DNA of 16,164 nt from Funneliformis mosseae. Taxonomy: Eukaryota > Glomeromycota > Glomeromycetes > Glomerales > Glomeraceae. Of the stretch, positions 1 through 10,045 are shown piece by piece. The stretch lies in the NCBI GenBank assembly GCA_910592005.1, contig CAJVPP010002138.1:1-16164 (forward strand), written 5' to 3'. The notes under the pieces were generated by a model, which searched no databases, was not told the origin of the DNA, and saw only the letters and a list, made by a program, of their open reading frames with translations. Numbering within the stretch: the stretch's first letter is position 1; each line of letters begins with the position of its first letter. Both the position numbers and the translations under genes were made by a program.

Positions 1-460
1 TTTTATTTATTATATTTATTTCTTTTATATCTTTGATAACTTTATATTTTTCATTTTATATAAATAGAAGACAATTTTTTTAGCTTAACGGTATGTCTAA
101 CTCATAGTTTTATTAAATAATTTAGTTTAATTCCCTTAATATAATTGTATAGTATAGAGCATTAATTGAGGTAATATTCTATTATTATAACTATTAAATA
201 AACTGTTAATTTACTAATACTCTTCAAAATCTAATTATCAATTTAAACCTTTTGCTTACCACCTATAAATATTGCTTCACTTATCACTCATAAGCCTTTT
301 AAAAAGCTGATCATAATAATAACCTCTTAGTATTATTAATATATGATCCTATCAAATTATAATAGTTAAATATAGTATTCAAATAGTAATTTATTTAAAA
401 TTTATGTAATAATCTAATATTGATTTAATAAGTTAATAGTTCTATTATATACTGTAAATT

Positions 461-534
461 ATATTCACATTTTATTTATTTAAGTTCTTTATATAATATA
501 AAGTATATTCACATCTCAGTTAGTTAAGTTCTTT
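461..534. repeat. Two-copy degenerate direct repeat
   Basis: Bases 461-490 and 505-534 are two copies of a 30-bp unit beginning ATATTCACAT and ending TTAAGTTCTTT, spaced 44 bp apart. The middle of the unit differs between copies. It is a small tandem duplication in non-coding DNA, with no function visible. Confidence 0.6.
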
Positions 535-768
535 TTGTTAATCATATTATTCAAAAGGTTTAAATAAAAGTTATGAGTTATATCAAATAGTTTATTAATA
601 AAATTAAGAAATAAAAAATAAATTATAAAAAAATTAAGAAAAAAAAGGAATTAATTATACAGTTAATTAAAAGTTACATATGTTTTACAAGTGAACTGAT
701 CAAGTTATATCTAGCAACTGATAATTATTTCTTATTATGAATTTAGTCCTCTTTATATACTTTTAATA

Positions 769-889
769 TACTTTTAATATATCATATATGTTAAGTATAT
801 TTAATATATCAGATATATCAGTTATGTTAAACATATTTGATATATTGAATATATTTGACATATTTGATATATTAATCTGCACTTTTTTG
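769..889. repeat. Degenerate TATTTGATATAT-type simple repeat
   Basis: Variants of ATATTTGATATATT and TTAATATATC recur about every 10-20 bp. This explains the low-complexity 65-codon frame that starts at 788 and is rich in I, N, F and D. It is a decayed minisatellite or simple-sequence tract and I do not count it as a gene. Confidence 0.5.
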
Positions 890-2385
890 TATTATAAAAT
901 TAAATATATCTATCAAGTTAATCATATTAACTATATCACTTATAGAATTATTTATAATATACTATATAGATCAATTATATTATAATAATCCTGTTACAGT
1001 ACAGGAATACCTATATTATTAAATTTTTAATAAGTTTTTTTAGACTATAACTTTATAACTAATAGCTGATATAGCAATGAGACTCAAATTATCTAATTAT
1101 ATCACATTCAGAAAATTCTATTATGATTAGTAGATTATTATGATATTAGAAATTTTTAAAAGAGTGTAATTATTTAAAAAGATAATTAGATAATTATTAT
1201 ATAAAATTATTTATATTTAAAGTTATATTAATCTAGATCATAATTTTAAATACTTCTTAATATTCACTTTTATATAGACAAAAAAAGGAAAAATAAATGA
1301 GAAAAATAGTTATAAGATGTAGTGAAAAAAATATTTTAACAAATAAATACTATTATTTAGACTAATAATAAATTATTTTTTAAATAAATATGTGAAAAAT
1401 AAAGAGATAAAAAAAATTAAATAAAGAGTTTTTGTTTTTATTTATAAGCTAAACTTTGACAGCTCTTAAATATATATATTTTTATTTAAATTCTTAAACA
1501 AAATTATAATATATTACTATATACAGCTGATCTAGTCACAAATAATATCTGAATACTTTTTAAAGCTAGATTTTGTGAAAATTAATTAATATTCAGGTAT
1601 AGCATTATTTTATATAGTATTTCAATATTAACTGTTTCTATTACTTAAAAGTTTTTCATAATTTTTATATAAAATAAGAAAAAGTATTAAGTTTTTCTTA
1701 ATATTTGTAAAGTATAAATTGAAGAAGATTATATATATAATGAGAAACAGTTAGAGAAGAAAAGTAAATTTAATTTTTTTTGATATTTATTTATTAAAGT
1801 TGTATAATTGTAATCTTTATATATAATATTTCTGTATATTGTATTCTTTTAAAATAGTATTCAATTTCTTATTTAGTATCTATAAGTACTGTTTAATTTG
1901 AAAAATTATATTTTAATTAAATTTCTGAATACTATATATAATAATATATAATAATGAAAAAGAGAGTTTACTTATTTCTACTGATATTTATTTTAGTATT
2001 ATTAGAAATTTATAAGTAAAATTTTACTCTATATGATTGTAATATAAAAGAAGTGTAAAAAATATTTTTATTATCTAAAAATTAAAATCCTTAAAATACT
2101 TATAAATAATAGAAATGCAAAGGGTGTGATATAGGGTGATAAATATGAAATAAAAATTTTATGGTGATATGTGACTTGGCTAACATTAAGAAATTAATCA
2201 TGTGATAAATAATATGTGATAAATAGAATTTTACTAACTAAAATTAATATGAAGATTTGAAGAAATTTATCTAATAAGTAATTATTATTATATTATTAAT
2301 TCAGATGCTAATTCATTAAATCAGAAGAATTAAACAAATTTGTCATTTTTTTGAAATATAATTTAAATCAGAATTTTTAAATATA

Positions 2386-2412
2386 CAGTGAAGTTCAAAA
2401 TTTTAGGACACT
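2386..2412 (+). repeat. Solitary Tc1-like terminal inverted repeat
   Basis: Directly after a TA (2384-2385) the sequence starts CAGTGAAGTTC and runs through AAAATTTTAGGACACTT. This has the layout of a Tc1-family end: CAG start, an AT-rich core, then GGACACTT. It differs clearly from the ends of the element at 3108-4379, so it would belong to a second family. I cannot find a matching opposite end in the window. It is therefore a solo end, or one end of an element too decayed to recognise. Confidence 0.5.
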
Positions 2413-3107
2413 TAAAAGTTAGAAATTAACAGAAATATTTTATTTTATTAAATTAGTTTTATGTAATAAGTAAATATGTATCATAATGTATGATAGATTT
2501 TTGGATCTAAGTATAATGAATATTAACCTAATAATTTGTTTTACTCTATTCAAAGGTTGTATGCAGATTCAAAGGCTGATAAAACAAGATAATTAGATCA
2601 GTGGAACTTTCTTTATATAGTCATTGATATCTTCTAATAATTATACTTTGAAATATAATATATTGTTAACTTAAGTAATTTAAATTATAATAGTTGATAC
2701 ACAAAATATAATTAAAATAAATTAAAAAATGTTGGAAAATAATAATTGATACATGCAAATAACTCTAAGATAACTAATTATAATTACCTTAAATAAATTT
2801 AAAAACTAATCAAAAATTAATTATTTGTGTAAATTTCATATATCAATAGCATAGTGGATATGCTTAATTTTGCTGATCAATTTGTCAATTATTTATTAAT
2901 TTTTATCACATATAAAAATACTCTGATCAGAAATTCTACATAATAATATTTACAAGTAGCTGCCTTTTAATATAATGAAATAACATATTAAATTTTATCA
3001 AAATATAATTATTATTGGGTAAGTTATACTTTAAGCAACATTTTGCCAAAATTAATATAATTATAATAACATATGATTTATATTTGAAATATTCAAAAAG
3101 TTGTCTA

Positions 3108-3139
3108 CAGGTACTGATCAAAATTATACGAACACTTTT
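3108..3139 (+). repeat. Left terminal inverted repeat of the Tc1-like element
   Basis: The 32-bp end begins CAGGTACTGATCAAAATTAT and finishes with ACACTTTT. It matches the reverse complement of 4348-4379 at 27 of 32 positions. All five differences are transitions, as expected from cytosine deamination on one strand or the other. Confidence 0.93.
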
Positions 3140-3180
3140 TTACCAGAATTATGCAAATTACTAAATATCACGTGCTATGC

Positions 3181-3214
3181 TTATCACATGATTTTTTATT
3201 TATTAATGTGATAA
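3181..3214. repeat. 9-bp inverted repeat between the left end and the transposase
   Basis: TTATCACAT (3181-3189) is repeated as ATGTGATAA (3206-3214), with a 16-base AT-rich spacer. It lies inside the transposon just upstream of the transposase start. It could be a subterminal transposase-binding repeat or part of the promoter, but the sequence alone cannot decide. Confidence 0.4.
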
Positions 3215-3240
3215 ACAAATATAGTTAAAGTTTATGAAAC

Positions 3241-4244
3241 ATGAAGCCACTTACCCAAAAAACCCGTGATGCGATTATCTATGGTAAAAATTGTAAACAA
3301 TCTGATCGTACTATTGCTAAACAATCGGGGTGTAGCAAAATGGCTGTTTATAATGTTCTTAAATGCCTTCATGAAATTGGTTCTTTTACACCAAAAAAAG
3401 AGCTGGCCGCCCACCACTCCTTAATACACTAACTCGACAAGAGCTTAAAACTTTTGTTCAAGAAAATGCTGAAAACCGTCAGCTTTGTTAAGCAAAACTT
3501 GTAACAGTTTGGACAGTTCGTATGAATAAACCCATTTCTGCAATCACTATACGTCGTAATATTAAAAAAGTTGGACTTAGTGCTCGTATGCCTTGTCACA
3601 AACCAGCAATGACAGAAGCACATTGTCAAGCTCGTCTTGAATGGGCCCGTGCACATGAAAAGTGGACAGTAAGACAATGGAGAAGAGTGTTTTTTTTAGA
3701 TGAAAGTACTTTTACACAATTTCAACAGGGACGTCAAGGCAAAGTATGGCGTGAACCAGAAGAAGAATTGAATCCTGATTGCATTGCAGTTACTGTAAAA
3801 CACAGTCCTAGCAAAATGTTTTGGAGATGTTTTTCCTGGAATGGACTTGGACCAATTGTTGCTTTAAAAGGTTCTGTTACTGGTGAAACACATACTGAAA
3901 CAATTCGAAAATATGTTGTTCATACCTTACAGAGGCATTTTCCTCGTGGTAATGGAATCTTTCAAGAAGATAATGCTGCACCACACCGTTCAAAAGTTGC
4001 CAATGCTGCTCGCGAAAATGCTGAAATTTTGATGCTTCCGTAGCCCGCTCAGAGCCCGGATTTGAACCCGATAGAAAATCTCTGGGCAGAAATGAAGACA
4101 CCATCTAATATCCGAGAGCTTGAAAAATATGTTAAAGGTTCCTGGTAGGACATTCCTCCGGAATATTATAAAAAATTGATCGATTGTATGCTACGGAGGA
4201 TCGAAGCGGTTATTGCCGCAAATGGCAATAGAATTAAATATTAG
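3241..4244 (+). pseudogene. Tc1-family DD34E transposase, disrupted
   Basis: This would encode the cut-and-paste transposase that binds the element ends and joins them to TA sites. It spans about 335 codons, near the usual 340. The first segment (3241-3432) carries the N-terminal helix-turn-helix region (TIAKQSGCSKMAVYNVL), and the GRPP linker follows only after a frame change. The catalytic core has D in FFLDEST (3699-3701), D in QEDNAAPH (3969-3971) and E in NPIENLW (4074-4076). Exactly 34 codons separate the last two, so this is DD34E. Damage: a frameshift at the seven-A run 3393-3399, where one missing A explains it; TAA at 3489-3491; TAG at 4041-4043, where the family usually has Trp; TAG at 4146-4148. 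The stretch after NLWAEMK looks shortened by several codons. The intact middle frame (3522-4043) holds only two of the three catalytic residues, so no active product is expected. Confidence 0.93.
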
Positions 4245-4347
4245 TATCGGAATTTTTTTTTAAAAATTAATAAATGACAATAAAATCAATATACTTTACC
4301 TTATTTTATTTCCAATATATGGTTTTTTGTATAATTTTTTTTATTTG

Positions 4348-4379
4348 AAAAGTGTCCACATAATTTTGATCGGCACCTG
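4348..4379 (-). repeat. Right terminal inverted repeat of the Tc1-like element
   Basis: Read on the minus strand, the end begins CAGGTGCCGATCAAAATTAT and finishes with GGACACTTTT. It is followed on the plus strand by the target TA (4380-4381). It pairs with the left end at 27 of 32 positions. Confidence 0.93.
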
Positions 4380-4644
4380 TACTTTTATATTATATTCTAT
4401 AAAACCTAAACCAGGAAATATAATGGTTGGCACACAATTCGCCCATGCTCTGCCCAAACCTTTGAATCTAAAATAGTTAATTTATTATGTAAATTACTTA
4501 ATTAATTATTTCAGCCCTAAGCTAACTTATGTAAAATATTTGATCTTTGATTTATTGTTTTAGAAATATATTATACATATTCCAAAATATCTAATTTTAT
4601 AATTTGTAATTTTCGCCTGATCATATGCTGTTTCGCCGACATGG

Positions 4645-4675
4645 TGATATAAGCATGTCCGCTATGCTCATATCA
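4645..4675. repeat. 12-bp stem with 7-base loop
   Basis: TGATATAAGCAT (4645-4656) and ATGCTCATATCA (4664-4675) are inverted copies with one mismatch around GTCCGCT. It could fold as a hairpin. No gene lies beside it, so it may be a remnant of a small inverted-repeat element. Confidence 0.5.
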
Positions 4676-4937
4676 ATCATTTTTTAGAATTTTCCATTTT
4701 AAGACGCGTTTATATCGGTTATAGGGTTTCAAAGGAAACTAGCGAAAAAAGAATTACTTTTGTTAAAAAGGTTAAAAATAATAATAAAAAAATAGTTTCT
4801 ATAAATTACTTTATTGACGTAATCATGGAATTCCGGATAAAACAATTCTTCGGTGTTTCAAGTCGAATAAATAATAGCTATAAGGTAGGGAATCCCTGCG
4901 GAGTATTAATATAACATTTATTCGAAATTATTAATTA

Positions 4938-4989
4938 TTTAAGTACAAGTTTTATGCACTTTAAAATAAAAAATTTTAAGTACAAGTTT
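4938..4989. repeat. 15-bp direct repeat
   Basis: TTTAAGTACAAGTTT occurs at 4938-4952 and again at 4975-4989, 37 bp apart and identical. It is a short local duplication with no visible role. Confidence 0.6.
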
Positions 4990-6080
4990 ATCATCTTGAA
5001 CCAAAAAAGAATCATCTCGTTTATGGTAAGCAAGAAGGCTTGGCCATGATTATTAAAAAACAGTTCCTGCTCACATGACAACTTCTTCAGCCTACATATA
5101 TATAAAGTAATAATTTACTATTTTCAGCATTACATTATCAAGTATATAAAAAATTATATATATTGTTTAAATTAAAACTTCATTACACATACCATTCTTG
5201 AATATACGTTTAATCATAATTCAAAAATAAATTTCGTGTAAATAAAATGTATCTTTCATTCAAACATTTCCCATTTATGAATTATATTGTACAATATTAA
5301 GCATAAATGAGAAAACCTTATCAGGATGACTTATTATAAAATCCTATCCACAAATATCCACAAATCAACCAAAAAAGTATAACAAGAACAATAAATAATG
5401 TTGGATGTAAGTCTTTTATTTTTCAATAAAATATGATCGCGTTAGAATTGTTAGAATTCGATTTTGTGTCTCTTAAATACGTGCTGCGAATATTTATTAA
5501 TGATCATTTACATCTAATAAGTTTTCGCGCCATTGTACAATTGGTCACGAACTAATGTCATAAATATCTAATTAGTTATATTGATCCTAATATGACAATC
5601 CTGAATAAAAATGAACTTTTACTTCAAAAGTAAAACAAAAGGCCAGTGATATATTTAAAGTATGTAATTTTATATAGGCATCAAAGTCTTTCGGTTAAGA
5701 GCGAAATGATCAGATTATGGTTAATTCGGGCGCTAAATTAATTGTAAGCGCAAATCTTCCTATTTCTCAAACATCTCAAACAAAACCAAATCGGGGAGTT
5801 AAAACAATAATAAATTTTTTTTATTTTTTTTTATTTAAATCTTGTGAATAAAGACAAAGAAGCAGTGAAGAACAAAGAATTTTCACGAGCATGATGTAGA
5901 TCTTAACGTGAATACATATTTTTACACATAATTTAAAAAAAATATAATCTTAATTTTAAAATAAATCTTAATTTCTTAATTACATACATAATTCTATAAA
6001 AACAATGTTATTCTGATTTTGCCAATTTCGCAAATTTAAATCTATTCGAGAAACGAAATCATTTTTAGTTCTCCATTACT

Positions 6081-6494
6081 TTAGAAATTCTTCTTTGAAG
6101 AGGAAGGAGGAAGGTAATTATTATTATTGATGAAATTACTATTGTTATTACTCATATGATCAGTTGTAAAATTTACTAAATTTTGTAATTCTTCAAAACT
6201 GAAATCTGACAAGTTGTATTCTAATTCGCAAGGAATACCGTTATTTGAAAACTTGACATTAAAAATCGAAAAGTTTTCTGTCTTATTTTTTGGAAATTCA
6301 TTAATAAAGTTATCAACAATTTCTTCAATTCTATGAACTTTGCCAGAAAATAATTTTACGCAATTATTTGTCTCTTTACAATCGGGGCATATCTTTGGAG
6401 GTTTCTTCCTGGTTCGTCTATTGTTATTAAGAAGATTGATCTTTCGTACATATGGACTCATACGTGATTTTTGTTCATAACTTTTGGATGTCAT
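6081..6494 (-). CDS. Small unrecognised protein, Cys-containing, Asn-rich tail
   Basis: This is the clearest intact gene in the window, with 137 residues in a single exon. The start at 6494 has A at -3 (ACAATGAC), which favours it, and there is no earlier in-frame Met. Residues 11-35 are basic, with RRTRKKPP at 26-33, a possible nuclear-localisation signal. A CPDC motif (C36, C39) is followed by C45 and could help bind a metal, but no complete zinc-finger pattern is seen. Residues 53-110 look globular, with a predicted helix EEIVDNFINEF and a second one EELQNLVNF. Residues 116-126 are almost all Asn, followed by PPSSSKK. There is no signal peptide or membrane segment. I recognise no family. 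It could also be the N-terminal exon of a longer gene. Its composition is mixed and non-repetitive over about 110 codons, unlike the chance frames elsewhere. Confidence 0.68.
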   Translation of the reverse strand: MTSKSYEQKSRMSPYVRKINLLNNNRRTRKKPPKICPDCKETNNCVKLFSGKVHRIEEIVDNFINEFPKNKTENFSIFNVKFSNNGIPCELEYNLSDFSFEELQNLVNFTTDHMSNNNSNFINNNNYLPPSSSKKNF

Positions 6495-8282
6495 TGTGTA
6501 CGAAATAAAAAATTGAACAATTCAGGCTTATTTGTGGGCATAAAAATTTTAAGAAAAAAAATAACTTTTGTTGGAGTTTTTTTTTTGATTTTCATTAAAG
6601 TCCGATTTATCGTTTTATATTCAAGAAAAAGAGATTTAATTATTCTGCAATAGTAAACATAAAGACGTTTCAAAATAATCACCTCTTAAAATAATTTCGT
6701 GTTCGGCTTCGAGCGTAATTTATATCTTGTATTATTTTTTCAGTTTGAAGTTTAAATAAAATCGTTATCGGTATGTAACGCCGCACCGAAACTTTACAAT
6801 TATTTGAATTTCTAAATAAGTAATATAAAAGGACCCTGAATTGCTCTGCCAATGTTGTTCATCGATTTTATATAACGATTATCTTGTTTTAAGCGCGCAC
6901 ACTTTTTTTTAAAAAATTCCACACAAAATAATAAATAATTCAAATTTTAAAGAACAGTTAAATGAAAAAAAAAAATAAATAAAATAAATCCACAAGGATT
7001 ATTTTAATGGCAATCAGCTGAGTGGAAATAAGGCATTGCATTCTAGACTGTATGTACTACTCTATGCTGTGTTTTGCCCCTGAACTTTGATGCTACATGA
7101 AGTTCTTTTAAAATATTATCCGATTATAAACTATCTATCTACATTAAATTGCAAAGTGATCACCTTACTTTTATATCTTGATCTTTAGCCATTTGAAACG
7201 ACATTCACCTTTTTAACTTACCAATTTAGTTCAATTAATTTTTAAATTCATCACAATATGAAAATTTTTCTTTTGTTTGCTTTCATTGAAGGCTGATTTA
7301 AAGTTAATTCAATAATAATCATGAACGCGAAGATTTCCATCATTTTATATAATCGAAGTATGACATTGTGTTTCATATGATCAAGTTGTTATACAATAAA
7401 ACAGAAAACCCGCATTAGATAAAACTCGACTCACGATAAAGTATTCGAAATTTATATATATTGCGAAATATTTATATATTTACCGTTACACATCAAAATG
7501 ACTTTGCGTCGATAATCTAACGATAAAATATATTTTTTAAAAGTATTATCGAATTATATTTAAAATAAAATCGTAACGATGTAGTGTCATATCATTCATT
7601 ATTAAATAAAATTGTTTGATTAGGTTATTCATTTAGGAAATAAAAAAACCATCAATGGTTAATAGATTATTTAAAAAAAACACGTAGATTTTCCAGTATT
7701 CGATGAGTTACTTATAGAAATCCACTTTTTATGCTTATAAGTCTTTAATCATTGATTAAAATATATATAAGTTGTACTACCATTATATCACATCAAAATT
7801 GATGAAATTAAGGTTTATTTGTTCGCAAATAAGGAGCATTTTTCAAATTTACGTCCTTTAATCCATTACCACAACCTGCACTATCATTATATTACTGAAA
7901 TTATTGGTTGACTTATAAAAACAAATATTAGCCCTGTTTATTTTTTTTGATACGATCCGATTTCTATGAAATTATTTTAAATAATTAAAAGTGGCATAAA
8001 AATCTGTTTGTATGTTCCGTTTTAATATTTTAATCAAATCAAGATCACTTTTTATCAAAATTTTTTACGTTGGTCCGTTTGTTTGTGATTCCGGTATTTA
8101 CCTAGATTAATATACGTGATCGCACATATGTTAGTTAGTTAACATCTTATAAATATTAAATTTATACACACGTAGATAAGATTTATTTCAATACCGAAGT
8201 CATACCGATACATTTCTAGATTATCATCATTTCTCTGACGAAAACTTAAAACACGAGTTCTTTGTTACATATTCTTTTTTAC
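6495..8282. other. Intergenic region, no gene supported
   Basis: This AT-rich spacer lies upstream of the minus-strand gene at 6081-6494, so its first few hundred bases should contain that gene's promoter. No clear TATA box or other motif can be singled out. Two frames at the left edge (6471-6653 plus and 6491-6682 minus) are I/L/F/K-rich chance ORFs. At 7003-7100 a less AT-rich stretch has short open frames on both strands but no start or splice signals I trust. A small hairpin lies at 7814-7831. Confidence 0.5.
7814..7831. repeat. 7-bp hairpin with TTCG loop
   Basis: TTATTTG and CAAATAA flank a TTCG tetranucleotide, giving a perfect short stem. UUCG loops are stable in RNA. No gene or transcript signal is seen around it, so this may be chance. 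Confidence 0.35.
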
Positions 8283-8450
8283 TATAGTTGCTTGGCAAAA
8301 CTCTCGGGTTTCGACGGGATCTGTGGCAAAATTATAATAAAATCTTATTGGCAAAACCGTCAAAACTCGAAACCATAATAAACAAATCCGTCGAAATATA
8401 GGGTTTCGACTTTTGCCATTTGCTAAAATGAGCTTTGCCAGGCAACTATA
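8283..8450. mobile_element. MITE-like element, 168 bp, with 21-bp inverted ends
   Basis: The left end 8283-8303 (TATAGTTGCTTGGCAAAACTC) pairs with the reverse complement of 8430-8450 at 19 of 21 positions, and both differences are transitions. The interior is unusually CpG- and G/C-rich for this window. It carries repeated sub-motifs (GGGTTTCGAC at about 8305 and 8401, CGTCGAAA, CGAAACC). The flanks share TTTTTACTA (8276-8284 and 8452-8460), which could be a 9-bp target duplication; a TA duplication is also possible because the ends overlap TATA. The 69-codon minus-strand frame at 8265-8474 runs right across the element and its flanks and is best read as a shadow. With no transposase it would be a non-autonomous element, perhaps Mutator-like if the 9-bp duplication is real. 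Confidence 0.75.
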
Positions 8451-8581
8451 CTTTTTACTACGAAAATCGAGCAAAGTAGTAAATTTGATCCATAATATTT
8501 AAGTAACCTCTCATTTGAGGGCCTGGTAGATTATTTATATATTTTTTTTTTAGCAGGGAAACCATCTATTTGCTTATTTAT

Positions 8582-8698
8582 ATGCAGCGTTTTTCTACTA
8601 TATTGACATCATTTACAAATTTTCATGGGTTACAAACCACAAAAGAATGTAATCTCTGTGGTCCTATAGAATTTCACATATTTCATACATATTATTAA
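8582..8698 (+). CDS. Possible small ORF with CxxC and two His
   Basis: An ATG frame of 38 codons starts MQRFSTILTSF and ends with a segment containing CNLCGPIEFHIFH. The C-x2-C-x5-H-x2-H spacing looks metal-binding but fits no standard zinc finger. An AG following a T-rich run (about 8543-8553) upstream looks like a splice acceptor, so the segment could instead be an exon of a longer gene. Composition is a little better than the surrounding DNA. With so short a frame and no recognised family, this is weak support. Confidence 0.2.
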   Translation: MQRFSTILTSFTNFHGLQTTKECNLCGPIEFHIFHTYY

Positions 8699-9962
8699 TT
8701 AATACAAGAATATAAATCTTTTTTACAATTCCTAATAATAAAAATGATTAAAAAATTAGGTAACGGGAACTGTTGAAGGGTCCAAAAGCGTTCATTTTAT
8801 TTATAATATCTAACTTTGTTCAACCGTAATACAAAATTAATGTTCTATAAACTGATCGATTAATAAGAAAAAAATTTTTTTCTGCTAATAAACGTTCATA
8901 AAAAATTTTATTTTATTTAATATTTTACAATTGACTTTATTTACAACTTTTATAAACGGTTAATATAACGAAATACAACGTGATTTGTAATGATTGATTA
9001 TCTTCATTTATTTATTTTTTATTTTATTTAACAAAAAAATTTATTTATACATAAATTTTAAATTAACTTTATTAAAGAATTTTTATTTATTATTATCTTT
9101 TTTTTTCTTTAGGCGTCTTATAAATAACCATTTTATCAAATGAACTGTTGATTGGCAGTTGTAATTAAATTTTTTTTAACTAAATATGGAAATACATAAT
9201 TACAAGCAGATATCAAAATCTTTTTTTCAATTTTTGTGAAACACGCGTGACATGACATCAGCAACGAAGAATTCTATTGGGTATTTGACAAAAAAATCAT
9301 GAAATTAATCGTAGAATATTGATAAATGATTCTTTCCTTTAATGTCAATACATATATACATATTCGGTAACAGAATTTTGCCGGTGATTTTTGTTTAACC
9401 TTTGTATAATCTCGGGACAAAATTTGCCGTTGTGCCCCATCATTTTGAAAAATCTTGATATTCTAAATAAAAACTTTATAATTTTAACAATAGTAAGCGA
9501 AGCGTAAATGAACTAAATCTTTTTTTTTATTTGTTAACTTTTGTAACAGGTCAAATATATTTGAGTTTGATATCGTAATGTTGCATAAACAAAATATTTG
9601 GTATAGATTGAATAAATGGAACTTGCACCTTCATTGGGCATTGGGTGTATAATTTTTCACAGATTATCTATCTAGAACTTATTTTATTTCGTTCAATCTT
9701 TAGAAGGTTTTGCCTGATATTTTGTGTAATAAACAAATCTAACCAATATCGTTCAGGCTTTATCTTTATCTTATTGGTAAAAAAAAATTGACCGAAAAAC
9801 CTGACGTTTTGCTAGCTTCATACATTGTCGTGATAACTAAATTTTTAATATGTTATTTGTTCCCATAATCCTTTTCTAAATGCATCATCATGCACTCTAG
9901 GGAGGATGCATCTTGGATCTTCAAAACAAAAAATTTAAACAGGTCTAAGTGTTAGTTGGGGA

Positions 9963-10001
9963 CGGTTCAAAAAGAGCGACTCAGAGTCGATTCTGGAACC
10001 G
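9963..10001. repeat. Nested palindrome around CGACTC-A-GAGTCG
   Basis: CGACTC (9977-9982) and GAGTCG (9984-9989) are perfect inverted copies around a single A. Outside them CGGTTC (9963-9968) and GAACCG (9996-10001) are again perfect inverted copies. The two stems share one centre of symmetry to within a base or two. It may be the core of a small inverted-repeat element. The words resemble those in the CGACTC-rich patch at 15886-15964. Confidence 0.55.
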
Positions 10002-10045
10002 AATATAAATTCAACATATAATGGGTGGGTTTTCCTGAGTTATAT

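Larger units (their letters stand above)
91..3128. other. Gene-free, CpG-free AT-rich block
   Basis: This stretch of about 3 kb is very AT-rich, with long A, T and TA runs, and no ORF in it looks like a gene. Reading line by line I find no CG dinucleotide between the CG at 89-90 and the CG at 3129-3130. At this base composition roughly a dozen would be expected. The DNA to the right of the transposon has CG regularly. Complete CpG loss fits long-term cytosine methylation and deamination of old repeat DNA. This is inference, since no intact parent repeat is visible. The two short ORFs within it (788-985 plus, 2936-3121 minus) are low-complexity I/L/Y/N-rich chance frames. Confidence 0.7.
3108..4379 (+). 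mobile_element. Tc1/mariner-like DNA transposon, complete but dead
   Basis: The element is 1272 bp, bounded by TA at 3106-3107 and TA at 4380-4381, the target duplication typical of Tc1/mariner. Its ends are 32-bp inverted repeats. Inside is one transposase reading frame on the plus strand, interrupted several times. Both ends and the full transposase length are kept, so it inserted as a whole copy and decayed in place. It could be moved only by a related transposase acting in trans. It is less AT-rich than the sequence on its left and contains CpG. Confidence 0.93.
4382..6080. other. Intergenic region, no gene supported
   Basis: CpG is present again here. No ORF of believable length or composition occurs. 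The stretch 4382-4465 is richer in G and C than its surroundings and is open in all three minus-strand frames, just after a TTTTAG acceptor-like site at about 4468; it may be an exon or repeat fragment cut by the transposon. Small repeats at 4645-4675 and 4938-4989 are listed separately. The rest is AT-rich spacer with a T-rich run near 5815-5835. Confidence 0.5.

Noticed and set aside
788..985. 65-codon plus-strand ORF
   Set aside because: Its product is almost entirely I, L, N, F, Y and D and comes from a degenerate TATTTGATATAT repeat, so it is not a gene.
2936..3121. 61-codon minus-strand ORF ending the CpG-free block
   Set aside because: Low-complexity I/N/L/Y-rich product. Its start codon lies across the transposon junction, so it cannot predate the insertion as a gene.
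3429..3677. Minus-strand ORFs opposite the transposase (also 3232-3417 and 3877-4104)
   Set aside because: They are antisense shadows of the transposase, which has clear family motifs on the plus strand.
6471..6682. Overlapping ORFs on both strands upstream of the 137-residue gene
   Set aside because: Both are short and I/L/F/K-rich with no good start context. They look like chance frames in AT-rich DNA.
8265..8474. 69-codon minus-strand ORF
   Set aside because: It lies over the whole MITE-like inverted-repeat element and its flanks. The translation is a by-product of that element.
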